From Qipengyuania pacifica (lineage in GTDB: Bacteria > Pseudomonadota > Alphaproteobacteria > Sphingomonadales > Sphingomonadaceae), in contig NZ_JAHWXO010000002.1 of assembly GCF_019857205.1 (NCBI RefSeq), positions 186,001-250,000 on the forward strand: a stretch of DNA of 64,000 bases. Reading direction: 5' to 3'. Numbering within the stretch: position 1 is the first letter of the stretch; every line of letters starts with the position of its first letter. A model generated the notes under the pieces. The model was not told the origin of the DNA and made no database searches. It saw only the letters and a program-made list of their open reading frames with translations. Positions 37,391 through 45,666 of this stretch are shown here, in pieces. Both the position numbers and the translations under genes were made by a program.

Positions 37391-39709
37391 ATGCATCTGG
37401 CCGGTAGCAAAATTCGGCAGTGGCGCGAGGCGCATCACCCCCCGCTTAGTGCGGACGAATTCGGTATGCGTTACGGCCAACCAGCGCCTTGGCCCAGTCG
37501 AACCGTCTACGGTTGGGAGGCGAAGGGTAAGATCGCGCGTGCGTCGGTCCAGAAACGCCTCGCTGAACTGGGTATTTGCAAGCCCGCCGACTGGCTTGAG
37601 CCGGCTTACGATAATCCCGACGAGAAAGGCCCCGCGTCAATGAGCGGTACCGAAACGCCCCCCTTCTTCGACCTGCATACGCATGGGTTTGTCAGAATTG
37701 CGACGAGCACGCCCAAGGTGCGCACGGCGGATGTCGAGTATAATGCTCAGGGTATCGTGGAGCAGGCGCGCATGGCGGATGTGCAGAACGTCGATCTGCT
37801 CCTCTATCCCGAACTTTCGCTATCGTCTTACGCTCTCGATGACCTTCATTTGCAGTCGGCGCTTCTCGACGCGGTCGAAGCGCAGGTTGAAGCGATCATA
37901 GATGCGTCGCGAACCTTGTCGCCCGTGCTCGTGTTCGGCGCTCCGCTGCGCCGCAATGGGCGTATCTACAACTGTGCGCTTGTGGTTGGGCATGGGGAAC
38001 TGCTGGGCGTGGTGCCGAAGAGCTACCTGCCGAATTATCGCGAATATTATGAAAAACGATGGTTCGCCCATGGTCGCGAATGCATCGGTCTAACCATCGG
38101 TTGCGGTGATCATGAGGTGCCGTTCGGCACCGACCTTACATTTGGCGCGAGCGATCTGCCGGGTTTTGTCTTTGGTATCGAAATCTGCGAGGATTTCTGG
38201 GCGCCCAACCCGCCTGGGATCATGGCAGCACTCGCCGGCGCGACTATTCTGCTCAATCCGAGCGCATCGAACATAACCATAGGCAAGTCGGACGAGCGCC
38301 ATCTGCTGAGCCGTGCCAGTTCGAGCCGTCAGGTGTGCGCTTACGCCTATTCGGCCAGCGGACACGGAGAAAGCACGACCGATCTCGCGTGGGACGGGCA
38401 GGGGATGATCTACGAACTCGGCGACCTGCTCGTCGAAAGTGTGCGTTTCGATCTCGATCCCGAACTCTGCATCACGGATGTGGATACTCAGCGCATCCTG
38501 TCCGAGCGCATGCGTATGCAGACGTTCAACGATGCCGCGGAGGCCGCAGGTCGGCCCGAGGACTGGTATCGACGTATTGTCTTCAAGCATCGTCCGCGGG
38601 GAGGGGATAAAGGGCTTCAGCGCCCCATCCGGCGCTTTCCGTTCGTCCCCAATCGTGCGGACAAGCTGGACGAAGATTGTTACGAGGCATTCAACATACA
38701 GGTCGATGCGCTGATGCGCCGCATCGATGCCACGGATCCCAAATGCCTCGTGATCGGGATTTCGGGGGGGCTTGATAGCACGCATGCCCTGATCGTGGCT
38801 GCCAAGGCGATGGACCGACTTGGCCGTCCACGGACAGACATTCGCGGATATACACTACCAGGCTTTGCTACCTCGGATGGCACGAAGGCCAACGCCTGGC
38901 GGCTCATGGAAGCGTTCGGCATCGCGGCCGAAGAAATCGACATCCGTCCTACCGCCACGACCATGCTTGAGAACATCGGCCATGCGTTTGCAGACGGGCA
39001 CCCGGTCTACGACACGACTTTCGAGAACGTGCAAGCGGGGTTGCGGACGGATTACCTCTTCCGCCTGGCCGGTCAGCATGGCGGCTGGGTGATCGGGACC
39101 GGCGATTTGAGTGAACTTGCACTGGGATGGTGCACCTATGGCGTCGGCGATCACATGAGCCATTACGGTGTTAACTCGGGCGTACCCAAAACCCTTATTC
39201 AGTACCTGATCGGCTGGACGACCCGGACGAAGCAGTTCGACGACGGGGTTGAACAGGTGCTCGGCGATATCCTCGATACCGAAATCAGTCCGGAGCTCGT
39301 TCCTGCGGGAGAAGACGGCGAAATCCAGAGCACGCAATCGATCATCGGGCCTTACGAGCTTAACGACTTCTTCCTTCATCACATTATTCGCTGGGGCCAG
39401 AAACCCAGCCACGTCGCCTTTCTCGCTTGGCATGCCTGGAAAGACGCGGAGCAAGGTCTCTGGCCCATAGGTTTTCCCGAAGATGCGAAGAACGAATATG
39501 AACTGGCCATCATTGCAAAATGGCTGCGAAATTTTCTGAAGCGCTTTTTCGGTTTCAGTCAGTTCAAGCGAAGCGCCTTGCCGAACGGGCCAAAGGTTTC
39601 CGCGGGCGGTTCGCTGAGCCCACGAGGTGATTGGCGGGCACCCAGCGATGCCGTTGCCGACATTTGGCTGGCTGAATTGGATGCTGCACTTCCACGGGAC
39701 GACGGCTGA
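37391..39709 (+). CDS. nadE: Glutamine-dependent NAD+ synthetase with N-terminal HTH-like extension
   Basis: From codon 84 (ATG 37640) the protein is a standard 689-residue two-domain NadE. A glutaminase of nitrilase fold has Glu in YPELSLSSY, Lys in VVPKSYLPNYREYY and Cys in GIEICEDFW. An ATP-dependent synthetase has the P-loop GISGGLDSTHAL and ELALGWCTYGVGDHMSHY. It makes NAD+ from deamido-NAD+ in the cytoplasm. Upstream and in frame, without a stop, codons 1-83 read like a small XRE-type HTH (GSKIRQWREAHHPPLS, SRTVYGWEAKGKI, QKRLAELGI). Both starts have only modest ribosome sites, so either a fusion or two products is possible. The DMT gene follows after two bases. Confidence 0.93.
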   Translation: MHLAGSKIRQWREAHHPPLSADEFGMRYGQPAPWPSRTVYGWEAKGKIARASVQKRLAELGICKPADWLEPAYDNPDEKGPASMSGTETPPFFDLHTHGFVRIATSTPKVRTADVEYNAQGIVEQARMADVQNVDLLLYPELSLSSYALDDLHLQSALLDAVEAQVEAIIDASRTLSPVLVFGAPLRRNGRIYNCALVVGHGELLGVVPKSYLPNYREYYEKRWFAHGRECIGLTIGCGDHEVPFGTDLTFGASDLPGFVFGIEICEDFWAPNPPGIMAALAGATILLNPSASNITIGKSDERHLLSRASSSRQVCAYAYSASGHGESTTDLAWDGQGMIYELGDLLVESVRFDLDPELCITDVDTQRILSERMRMQTFNDAAEAAGRPEDWYRRIVFKHRPRGGDKGLQRPIRRFPFVPNRADKLDEDCYEAFNIQVDALMRRIDATDPKCLVIGISGGLDSTHALIVAAKAMDRLGRPRTDIRGYTLPGFATSDGTKANAWRLMEAFGIAAEEIDIRPTATTMLENIGHAFADGHPVYDTTFENVQAGLRTDYLFRLAGQHGGWVIGTGDLSELALGWCTYGVGDHMSHYGVNSGVPKTLIQYLIGWTTRTKQFDDGVEQVLGDILDTEISPELVPAGEDGEIQSTQSIIGPYELNDFFLHHIIRWGQKPSHVAFLAWHAWKDAEQGLWPIGFPEDAKNEYELAIIAKWLRNFLKRFFGFSQFKRSALPNGPKVSAGGSLSPRGDWRAPSDAVADIWLAELDAALPRDDG

Positions 39710-39711
39710 TC

Positions 39712-40599
39712 ATGCCGGTACGAGCCTTGGTCATAATGATGCTGTGCAATGTGGTCTGGGCGCTCAACGTCGTCGTCAGCAAGGTCGCGATCGCAGACCT
39801 CGGCACGCCGCCACTATTCTATGCCTTGCTACGATCGATCATTATTGCAGTCGTGCTCATCCCGTTGCTGCGGCCGCTGCCCGACAAACTGTGGCGCGTC
39901 TTGCTGGTCGGTCTGGCGATCAGTGGCGGGTCCTTTGCGCTGTTGTTCATGGGTCTTGCCACTGCCAGCCCGTCTGCAGCGGGTGTGGTAAGCTTGACCG
40001 GTGCGCCGATGACGGTCCTGTTTGCCATCATATTTCTTGGCGAACGTATTCGGTGGCGCCGTGGGCTCGGTATCGGGCTGGCGTTCGGCGGCGTCCTGTT
40101 TGCAATGGCGGGGGACAATCAGATGGAAACGAGCACTGGCCTGCTGCTGGTGTTCATTTCCGCAGTCATCGGTGCATTGGGGTCTGTCTTCGTGAAGCGG
40201 CTCGATCTGCCTTCAATCCGGCTGCAGGCGTGGGCCGCTGTCGCATCGGTGGCAGTGTTGATTCCGTTCACAGTGGCGATGGAAAGCAATCAGTTCGCGG
40301 CGCTTTCCCAAGCTCCTTGGAAACTTGCTGCCTGTCTGTTCTTCGCTGCCATCATCGTATCAGTATGTGGGCACACCGCCTATTATCGCCTGCTGCAGGA
40401 ACACGACGCCAATCTCGTCGTGCCTTTGACACTGTTCACGCCGATCCTGACGATACTTTTCGGCGCCTGGCTAACGGGCGATGCCATTGGCGGGCGTTTG
40501 ATCACAGGCGGAGCGATAGCACTCGCAGGTGTGGCCATCATTGTATTGCGGCCGAGCGAAACATTCACCCGGCGCTTTCTGGTCAGACCAAGGTTCTGA
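39712..40599 (+). CDS. EamA/DMT family transporter
   Basis: A 295-residue inner-membrane protein with ten predicted helices in two EamA repeats (about 5-135 and 145-285). The first begins ALVIMMLCNVVWALNVVVSK and includes SLTGAPMTVLFAIIFLGERI; the second repeats the pattern at HDANLVVPLTLFTPILTILF. The family exports amino acids or other metabolites; the cargo is unknown. ATG 39712 lies two bases after the nadE stop, so the genes are likely cotranscribed. Its stop abuts that of ilvE as TGATCA (40597-40602). Confidence 0.88.
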   Translation: MPVRALVIMMLCNVVWALNVVVSKVAIADLGTPPLFYALLRSIIIAVVLIPLLRPLPDKLWRVLLVGLAISGGSFALLFMGLATASPSAAGVVSLTGAPMTVLFAIIFLGERIRWRRGLGIGLAFGGVLFAMAGDNQMETSTGLLLVFISAVIGALGSVFVKRLDLPSIRLQAWAAVASVAVLIPFTVAMESNQFAALSQAPWKLAACLFFAAIIVSVCGHTAYYRLLQEHDANLVVPLTLFTPILTILFGAWLTGDAIGGRLITGGAIALAGVAIIVLRPSETFTRRFLVRPRF

Positions 40600-41682
40600 T
40601 CAATCGAGCTTGTGCGTCCAGCCGTACGTGTCCGGCACGGTCCCTTTCTGAATACCGACTAGTTTTTCACGGATCTTGTGGGTCATCTGACCCGTACCGC
40701 CGCTACCTATCGTGAATTCGCCATCCGGACTCAGAACAGTGCCGACCGGGGTTACGACTGCGGCAGTACCGCAGGCCATGGTTTCCAGTAGGCGCCCCTC
40801 AGTGGCATCTGCGCGCCATTGGTCGATGCTGTATGGTTCTTCGCGAACCTGAAGCCCCTCATCGCGCAGGAGCTGTATCAGGCTGTCGCGCGTGATGCCG
40901 GGCAGAATGGTGCCAGTTAGCGGCGGCGTAATGACACTTCCGTCGTTGAAGACGAAGAACAGGTTCATGCCACCCAGTTCCTCGATCCATTTCTTCTCGA
41001 CGGCGTCGAGGAACACCACCTGATCGCAGCCATTTTCGATACCTTCGGCTTGCGGGACCAAGGACGCGGCATAGTTTCCGCCGGTCTTCGCAGCGCCCGT
41101 GCCGCCCGGCGCCGCACGGCTGTAATTGCGGCTGACCCAGATTTTGACCGGCTTGGCGCCGCCTTTGAAGTAGGGTCCGACCGGTGAGGCGATGAGGACA
41201 TATTTATACTGTCGCGCCGGTCGCACGCCGAGAAATGCCTCGGATGCGAACATGAACGGACGAAGGTAAAGCGAACCATCGGGATCACCGGGCACCCAGT
41301 CACGATCTTTGGCGACAAGCTGGCTGATCGATTCGAGAAACAGTTCTTCCGGCAATTCCGGCATCGCCATCCGCCGGGCACTTTCATTGAACCGGCGCGC
41401 ATTTTGCTCCGGTCGGAAAAGGGCGAGCGAGCCATCCTCTCGCTTGTAAGCCTTCATTCCTTCGAAGATCTCCTGCGCATAATGCAGGACCGCCGCTGCA
41501 GGATCGAGGCTGATCGGTTCGCGCGGGCCGAGCGTCGCCGTGTGCCATCCACCTTTGTCAGCATCGAAATCAATCACGACCATATGATCAGTGAACAGTT
41601 TACCGAAGCCGGGATCCTGCAATGCCTGCTGACGTGTTTCGCCGGGCACTGGGGCGGAGTGGGGAAGATGCTTGAAATCCAT
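40600..41682 (-). CDS. ilvE: Branched-chain amino acid aminotransferase
   Basis: A 360-residue fold-type IV PLP enzyme that carries out the last step of leucine, isoleucine and valine synthesis and the first of their breakdown. Visible are HYAQEIFEGMKAYKREDGS, FRPEQNARRFNESARRM, YLRPFMFASEAFLGVRPA, the PLP-lysine segment AAKTGGNYAASLVPQAE, and TIGSGGTGQMTHKIREKL at the end. The length is that of the longer BCAT type. ATG 41682 is used. A terminator-like hairpin and a tiny ORF lie just upstream on the same strand, an arrangement that looks like attenuation. Confidence 0.95.
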   Translation of the reverse strand: MDFKHLPHSAPVPGETRQQALQDPGFGKLFTDHMVVIDFDADKGGWHTATLGPREPISLDPAAAVLHYAQEIFEGMKAYKREDGSLALFRPEQNARRFNESARRMAMPELPEELFLESISQLVAKDRDWVPGDPDGSLYLRPFMFASEAFLGVRPARQYKYVLIASPVGPYFKGGAKPVKIWVSRNYSRAAPGGTGAAKTGGNYAASLVPQAEGIENGCDQVVFLDAVEKKWIEELGGMNLFFVFNDGSVITPPLTGTILPGITRDSLIQLLRDEGLQVREEPYSIDQWRADATEGRLLETMACGTAAVVTPVGTVLSPDGEFTIGSGGTGQMTHKIREKLVGIQKGTVPDTYGWTHKLD

Positions 41683-41746
41683 GGCCCGCGGGTAATGTGC
41701 GCTGCGAAATTTCGCAAGCGATCGGGTTGCGAGATCAAAATGAGAA

Positions 41747-41778
41747 GGGCAGCTCCACGCCCGTAGGTGGAACTGCCC
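41747..41778 (-). terminator. Terminator-like hairpin between tiny ORF and ilvE
   Basis: On the minus strand GGGCAGTTCCAC pairs with GTGGAGCTGCCC (one mismatch) around an eight-base loop, then TTCTCATTTT follows. It lies after the 18-codon ORF and 65 bases before the ilvE start, so it would end the short transcript or attenuate ilvE. Confidence 0.75.
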
Positions 41779-41789
41779 TTCGCATGGTC

Positions 41790-41808
41790 AGCGGCGGGAA
41801 GTGCCGCT
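41790..41808 (-). other. Small hairpin between tiny ORF and terminator
   Basis: AGCGGC pairs with GCCGCT around a seven-base loop (minus strand), 24 bases beyond the tiny ORF's stop. It could compete with, or stack beside, the terminator hairpin. Confidence 0.45.
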
Positions 41809-41832
41809 CACGTAGCCTCTAAAGGTATCTGC

Positions 41833-41889
41833 TTACCGATAGTGCTCCGTGCGGAAACTTGCCGACCTCTCTGCTGAACCATGAGACAT
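41833..41889 (-). CDS. Eighteen-codon ORF with an extreme Shine-Dalgarno
   Basis: The ORF encodes MSHGSAERSASFRTEHYR and ends in TAA. The start is set by GAAAGGAGGTGATCC directly upstream, with seven bases between the GGAGG core and ATG. The peptide has no Leu, Ile or Val, so it is not a classical branched-chain attenuator leader, though it precedes ilvE. It holds four Ser in four different codons (TCT, TCA, TCG, AGT) and three Arg (AGG, CGC, CGG). I do not recognise a family. The frame stays open upstream to an ATG at 42057, but the ribosome site argues for this start. It may be a small protein, a leader peptide or the coding part of a dual-function RNA. Confidence 0.65.
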   Translation of the reverse strand: MSHGSAERSASFRTEHYR

Positions 41890-42121
41890 CGGATCACCTC
41901 CTTTCGCGCTGTTTAGAGCCAAAGTACCCCGTTTCCGGGGAACAAGACCGCGTTTCGCCGCTGATCTTGAGGACATATTTGAGTCTTTCGCGGGCCTAAA
42001 ACAACCCTTGAAAAAAAGTTTTCCCACGTCAGAATTGTCGTTTCTGGCTCCGAACATTCATCGAGCCGTCCTTCAGTTCCTCTTCTGGTTCACTGACGTC
42101 GGCGATCGCGAAGCGAATCCC
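41890..42121 (-). other. Leader region between lipoprotein gene and tiny ORF
   Basis: Besides the Shine-Dalgarno, this stretch holds CCCCG-GAAA-CGGGG (41927-41940), which on the minus strand is a five-pair stem with a GNRA-type tetraloop, and a run of seven T on the minus strand near 42010-42017. AT-rich DNA around 41980-42030 is a plausible place for a promoter, but I cannot name a clear -35/-10 pair. I see no other gene in it. Confidence 0.45.
41891..41905 (-). promoter_or_regulatory. Fifteen-base Shine-Dalgarno of the tiny ORF
   Basis: GAAAGGAGGTGATCC is complementary to fifteen consecutive bases of the usual bacterial 16S rRNA 3' tail (GGATCACCTCCTTTC). Normal genes in this window show four to six bases. 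Spacing from GGAGG to ATG 41889 is ideal at seven. Confidence 0.85.
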
Positions 42122-42670
42122 TCAGCGGCATTCCTCGACCACGTGCGATACTTCCGCCCATGGCGGCAGGTAGATTGTGGATAAGCCGGGGACTTCCACA
42201 GCGAATCGCCCCCTGGTGATCGCCATTGCGTCGAGCAACGGATCGCGCGCGGAGACGGTGGCCACGGTGGTCGGCTGGCCGCCATCGCCCGGCCGGACTG
42301 CCAGTGTCCGATCCGCGGTTTCGGTACGGATGGTCATCCCCGACTGGCCCTGCACCTGACCAGCGCGGGTCAGAATGATCTGATTTGCCGACCGATCGCA
42401 GCGAATGGAAAACCGAGTTTCGGACGCATTTTCGCCGTATAAGGCTATTCCGCCATTCGTATCGCCGCGATAACTCCAGTCCCCTGGAGTACGGGGCTGG
42501 TCGATCCAGTTCTCGACCGGCGGCGCCTGAGGCGGAGGTGCGGGGGGCGTAGTTTGCACTGGCGTGGGCGCAGGCGCAGGTGCCGGGGTTGAATCGGGCG
42601 CCGGAACGCAGGCGGCGATGGTAAAAGTGAGCGCCAGCGCGCCACCTAGATGGGCATAGATCGGTTTCAT
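42122..42670 (-). CDS. Proline-rich putative lipoprotein
   Basis: A 182-residue exported protein. The signal peptide ends in a lipobox (LTFTIAAC, with the modified Cys near residue 21), so it should be anchored to a membrane. Residues about 22-50 are almost all Pro, Ala and Thr, a flexible linker. The globular rest contains NWIDQPRTPGDWSYRGD and ends PPWAEVSHVVEECR. I do not recognise the domain; similar proteins occur as hypothetical proteins in sphingomonads. ATG 42670 is picked so that the signal peptide starts KPIYAHLGG. It is divergent from tlyA with 34 bases between starts. Confidence 0.72.
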   Translation of the reverse strand: MKPIYAHLGGALALTFTIAACVPAPDSTPAPAPAPTPVQTTPPAPPPQAPPVENWIDQPRTPGDWSYRGDTNGGIALYGENASETRFSIRCDRSANQIILTRAGQVQGQSGMTIRTETADRTLAVRPGDGGQPTTVATVSARDPLLDAMAITRGRFAVEVPGLSTIYLPPWAEVSHVVEECR

Positions 42671-42704
42671 GCAGCAACAATGCTCGCTAAGCGCCATGTT
42701 TCCA

Positions 42705-43442
42705 ATGCCGAAAAAGAAGCGCCTTGATCAGATGCTGGTAGACCGCGGGCTCGTGGAGAGCCGTACGCGGGCCCAAGCCTTGGTAATGGCCGGTCTGGTT
42801 TTCTCCGGAGAACAGAAACTGGCAAAGCCGGGTCAGCAACTTTCCGAAGATGCACCCTTGGATGTGCGCGGACGAGATCATCCATGGGTCAGCAGAGGGG
42901 GGATCAAGCTCGCCCATGCGATCGACCATTTCGGCCTGGATCCTGCAGGGGTCACAGCGATGGATATCGGCAGTTCAACGGGCGGGTTTACCGATGTGCT
43001 GTTACAGGGCGGCGCAGATCATGTGTTCGCTATCGATAGCGGCACAAACCAACTCGCCTGGAAACTGCGGCAGGATGCCCGCGTAACGGTGCTGGAACAG
43101 ACGAGCGCGCGCGTTCTGACGCCGGCGATGATCGATCGCCCGGCTACCTGGGTAGTATGCGACGCCAGTTTCATAGGGCTTTCAAAGGTGCTCGAACGGC
43201 CGCTGGAACTCGCCGAACGGGCTTGCCGTTTGGTAGCGCTGATCAAACCGCAATTCGAAGTCGGGCGTGAGGAAGTCGGCAAGAAGGGCGTGGTCAGCGA
43301 TCCTGCGCTTCATCTGCGCGTTTGCGAGGAGGTGCGCGAATGGGTTGAAGGGCTTGATTTCAATGTGCAGGGAATCGTGGAAAGCCCCATCACTGGCCCG
43401 GAAGGCAATGTGGAGTTCCTGATTAGCGCCTCTCGCAATTGA
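42705..43442 (+). CDS. tlyA: TlyA family rRNA 2'-O-methyltransferase
   Basis: A 245-residue RNA methyltransferase. An N-terminal S4 RNA-binding domain ([20 protein letters not shown], up to about residue 60) precedes a FtsJ-like Rossmann domain with the SAM motif [36 protein letters not shown] and [19 protein letters not shown], carrying the K-D-K-type catalytic residues. Homologues methylate ribose in 16S and 23S rRNA and affect capreomycin sensitivity. Start ATG 42705 or 42696 is possible; neither has a strong ribosome site. It is followed by the propionate operon after 55 bases. Confidence 0.9.
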   Translation: MPKKKRLDQMLVDRGLVESRTRAQALVMAGLVFSGEQKLAKPGQQLSEDAPLDVRGRDHPWVSRGGIKLAHAIDHFGLDPAGVTAMDIGSSTGGFTDVLLQGGADHVFAIDSGTNQLAWKLRQDARVTVLEQTSARVLTPAMIDRPATWVVCDASFIGLSKVLERPLELAERACRLVALIKPQFEVGREEVGKKGVVSDPALHLRVCEEVREWVEGLDFNVQGIVESPITGPEGNVEFLISASRN

Positions 43443-43497
43443 CCTTGAGGTATGCTTCGCCCTAGGCGCTCGTGCAATCGTATTTCACGGAGAGAGC

Positions 43498-45030
43498 ATG
43501 TCCGCCAATATTGCCGAAATGGAACGCCGCCGCGATGCCGCACATATGGGCGGGGGGCAAAAGCGTATCGATGCGCAACATGCCAAAGGCAAACTGACCG
43601 CGCGCGAGCGGCTCGAAATCCTGCTCGATGAGGGAAGCTTCGAAGAGCTCGATACTTATGTAGAGCATGACTGTGTCGATTTCGGCATGCAGGACCAAAA
43701 GATCCCGGGCGACGGTGTGGTTACCGGGGCAGGCACGATCAATGGCCGGCTCGTCTATGTTTTTTCCCAGGATTTCACAGTCTTTGGTGGCTCTCTTTCC
43801 AAGCGCCATGCGGAAAAGATCTGCAAGGTCATGGACACCGCGATGAAGGTGGGCGCCCCTGTTATCGGTCTCAACGATTCTGGTGGTGCGCGCATTCAGG
43901 AAGGCGTCGCTTCGCTCGGCGGTTACGCCGAGGTGTTCCAGCGCAACGTCTTGGCAAGCGGCGTGGTACCACAAATCAGCCTCATCATGGGGCCGTGCGC
44001 GGGTGGTGCGGTTTACAGCCCCGCCATGACTGACTTCATCTTCATGGTCGAAGACAGCAGCTATATGTTCGTCACTGGACCAGATGTGGTAAAGACGGTG
44101 ACAAACGAAGTGGTCACGCAGGAGGAGCTTGGCGGTGCGAAAACGCATACGACCAAGACCTCTGTCGCCGATAACGCCTTCGAAAACGACATCGAGACCC
44201 TGCTCGCAACGCGTAATTTCGTCGATTACCTCCCGCTATCCAACCGGGAGGACGTGCCCGAGCGGCCTACCAGCGATGCCTGGGATCGCGAAGAGCCAAG
44301 CCTCGATACGCTGATCCCCGATAACGCTAACCAGCCGTATGACATGCACGAAGTCATCAGGAAGACGCTAGACGAAGGCGACTTCTTCGAGATCCAGCCC
44401 GCCCATGCAGGCAATATCATCTGCGGTTTCGGCCGGGTGGAAGGGCGCACGGTGGGCGTGGTGGCGAACCAGCCAATGGTACTGGCGGGCGTGCTCGACA
44501 TAAACTCGTCCAAAAAGGCTGCGCGTTTCGTTCGTTTTTGCGACGCTTTCGAAATCCCCATACTGACTTTCGTCGATGTGCCCGGTTTTCTTCCCGGGAC
44601 CAGCCAGGAGCACAACGGCATCATCAAGCATGGGGCGAAGCTGCTGTTCGCCTATGCCGAAGCGACAGTTCCCAAGATAACCGTGATCACGCGCAAGGCT
44701 TATGGCGGCGCATACGACGTGATGGCATCGAAGCACCTGCGCGGCGATTTGAACTACGCATGGCCGACGGCGGAAATCGCGGTGATGGGCGCAAAGGGTG
44801 CGGTGGAAATCATTTTCCGACAGGACCGTGACGATCCGCAAAAGATCGCCGACAAGACCCAGGAATACGAAGCCCGCTTCGCCAATCCTTTCGTGGCTGC
44901 GAGCCGCGGTTACATCGACGAAGTCATCTACCCGCACTCCACAAGGCGGCGCATCGCACTCGGTCTGCGCAAGTTACGGACAAAGCAACTCGAGAACCCG
45001 TGGAAGAAGCACGATAACATCCCGCTCTGA
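43498..45030 (+). CDS. pccB: Propionyl-CoA carboxylase beta subunit
   Basis: A 510-residue carboxyltransferase subunit that moves CO2 from biotin to propionyl-CoA, giving methylmalonyl-CoA. It has two crotonase-like halves: the acyl-CoA half with [20 protein letters not shown] and [13 protein letters not shown], and the biotin half with [15 protein letters not shown] and [12 protein letters not shown]. The opening ([28 protein letters not shown]) is standard. GGAGAGAG lies just before ATG 43498. It heads the methylmalonyl operon; its alpha partner is at 51131-53197. Acetyl-CoA carboxylase proper is separate (accA at 59813). Confidence 0.93.
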   Translation: MSANIAEMERRRDAAHMGGGQKRIDAQHAKGKLTARERLEILLDEGSFEELDTYVEHDCVDFGMQDQKIPGDGVVTGAGTINGRLVYVFSQDFTVFGGSLSKRHAEKICKVMDTAMKVGAPVIGLNDSGGARIQEGVASLGGYAEVFQRNVLASGVVPQISLIMGPCAGGAVYSPAMTDFIFMVEDSSYMFVTGPDVVKTVTNEVVTQEELGGAKTHTTKTSVADNAFENDIETLLATRNFVDYLPLSNREDVPERPTSDAWDREEPSLDTLIPDNANQPYDMHEVIRKTLDEGDFFEIQPAHAGNIICGFGRVEGRTVGVVANQPMVLAGVLDINSSKKAARFVRFCDAFEIPILTFVDVPGFLPGTSQEHNGIIKHGAKLLFAYAEATVPKITVITRKAYGGAYDVMASKHLRGDLNYAWPTAEIAVMGAKGAVEIIFRQDRDDPQKIADKTQEYEARFANPFVAASRGYIDEVIYPHSTRRRIALGLRKLRTKQLENPWKKHDNIPL

Positions 45031-45037
45031 GGGCCCC

Positions 45038-45196
45038 ATGAGCGATATCTGGACTCAGCTGTCTTCGCCTTTGGGCCGAATTTTCCTGATACTTCTGATT
45101 GCGGGAGCGTTCGCCTTCTTGGCAAATGTCACCTACGACTTCGGTGCGTTACTTCACGAAATATTCTGCCCCACACATGGAATGGTATTCTCATGA
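45038..45196 (+). CDS. Small single-pass membrane protein in the propionate operon
   Basis: A 52-residue ORF starting MSDIWTQLSSPLGR, then one hydrophobic helix (IFLILLIAGAFAFLAN, about residues 15-30), then a short tail with one cysteine, EIFCPTHGM. It lies seven bases after pccB and its TGA overlaps the mce ATG by 4 bp (ATGA), so it is placed exactly like a translated operon gene. I do not recognise a family. The ribosome site GAGGGC is modest. Function is unknown. Confidence 0.6.
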   Translation: MSDIWTQLSSPLGRIFLILLIAGAFAFLANVTYDFGALLHEIFCPTHGMVFS

Positions 45197-45642
45197 AACT
45201 TGGCCGTCTCAACCACATTGGCGTCGCAACGCCATCGATCGAGGAATCGATCTCCTATTATCGTGATGTCATGGGTGCGGGAAGAATACGCGATCCGTTC
45301 GAGATGGAGGAGCAGGGTGTAAAGGTCTGTTTCGTCGACACACCGGGCGAGAATGGGACTTTCGGAACGCAGATCGAATTGATCGAGCCGCTTGGCGAAG
45401 ACTCGCCCATCCATGGTTTTCTCGCGAAGAACCCGGCAGGCGGGCAGCATCACCTGTGCTACGAAGTCGAGGACATCGACGAAGCGCGCAGCTGGTTCGA
45501 AGGGCTGGGCAAGCGTATTCTCGGGCCTACGCGCATAGGTGCGCATGGCTCGCCAATCTTCTTTCTGCACCCCAAAGACATGATGGGTCAGCTGACCGAA
45601 ATCATGGAGACGCCCAAGGACGACACGCACTGGTCGAACTGA
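45193..45642 (+). CDS. mce: Methylmalonyl-CoA epimerase
   Basis: A 149-residue enzyme of the glyoxalase/vicinal-oxygen-chelate fold that interconverts the 2S and 2R forms of methylmalonyl-CoA, between the carboxylase and the mutase. Metal-binding histidines and glutamates are seen in LGRLNHIGVATPS, GGQHHLCYEVEDID and PKDMMGQLTEIME. It starts with ATG 45193, overlapping the 52-codon ORF. Length is normal. Its place between pccB and mcm matches its biochemical step. Confidence 0.95.
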   Translation: MKLGRLNHIGVATPSIEESISYYRDVMGAGRIRDPFEMEEQGVKVCFVDTPGENGTFGTQIELIEPLGEDSPIHGFLAKNPAGGQHHLCYEVEDIDEARSWFEGLGKRILGPTRIGAHGSPIFFLHPKDMMGQLTEIMETPKDDTHWSN

Positions 45643-45666
45643 CCGGCGTGTAGAGAGAGGATCACG

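Noticed and set aside
41891-41905. Possible fragment of a 16S rRNA gene (plus strand GGATCACCTCCTTTC)
   Set aside because: Only 15 bases match and the flanks differ at once from 16S sequence. An ORF begins at perfect spacing on the other strand.
41833-42057. A 74-codon version of the tiny ORF starting at ATG 42057
   Set aside because: The upstream part is not protein-like and passes through the leader hairpin and the Shine-Dalgarno itself. The 18-codon start is far better placed.
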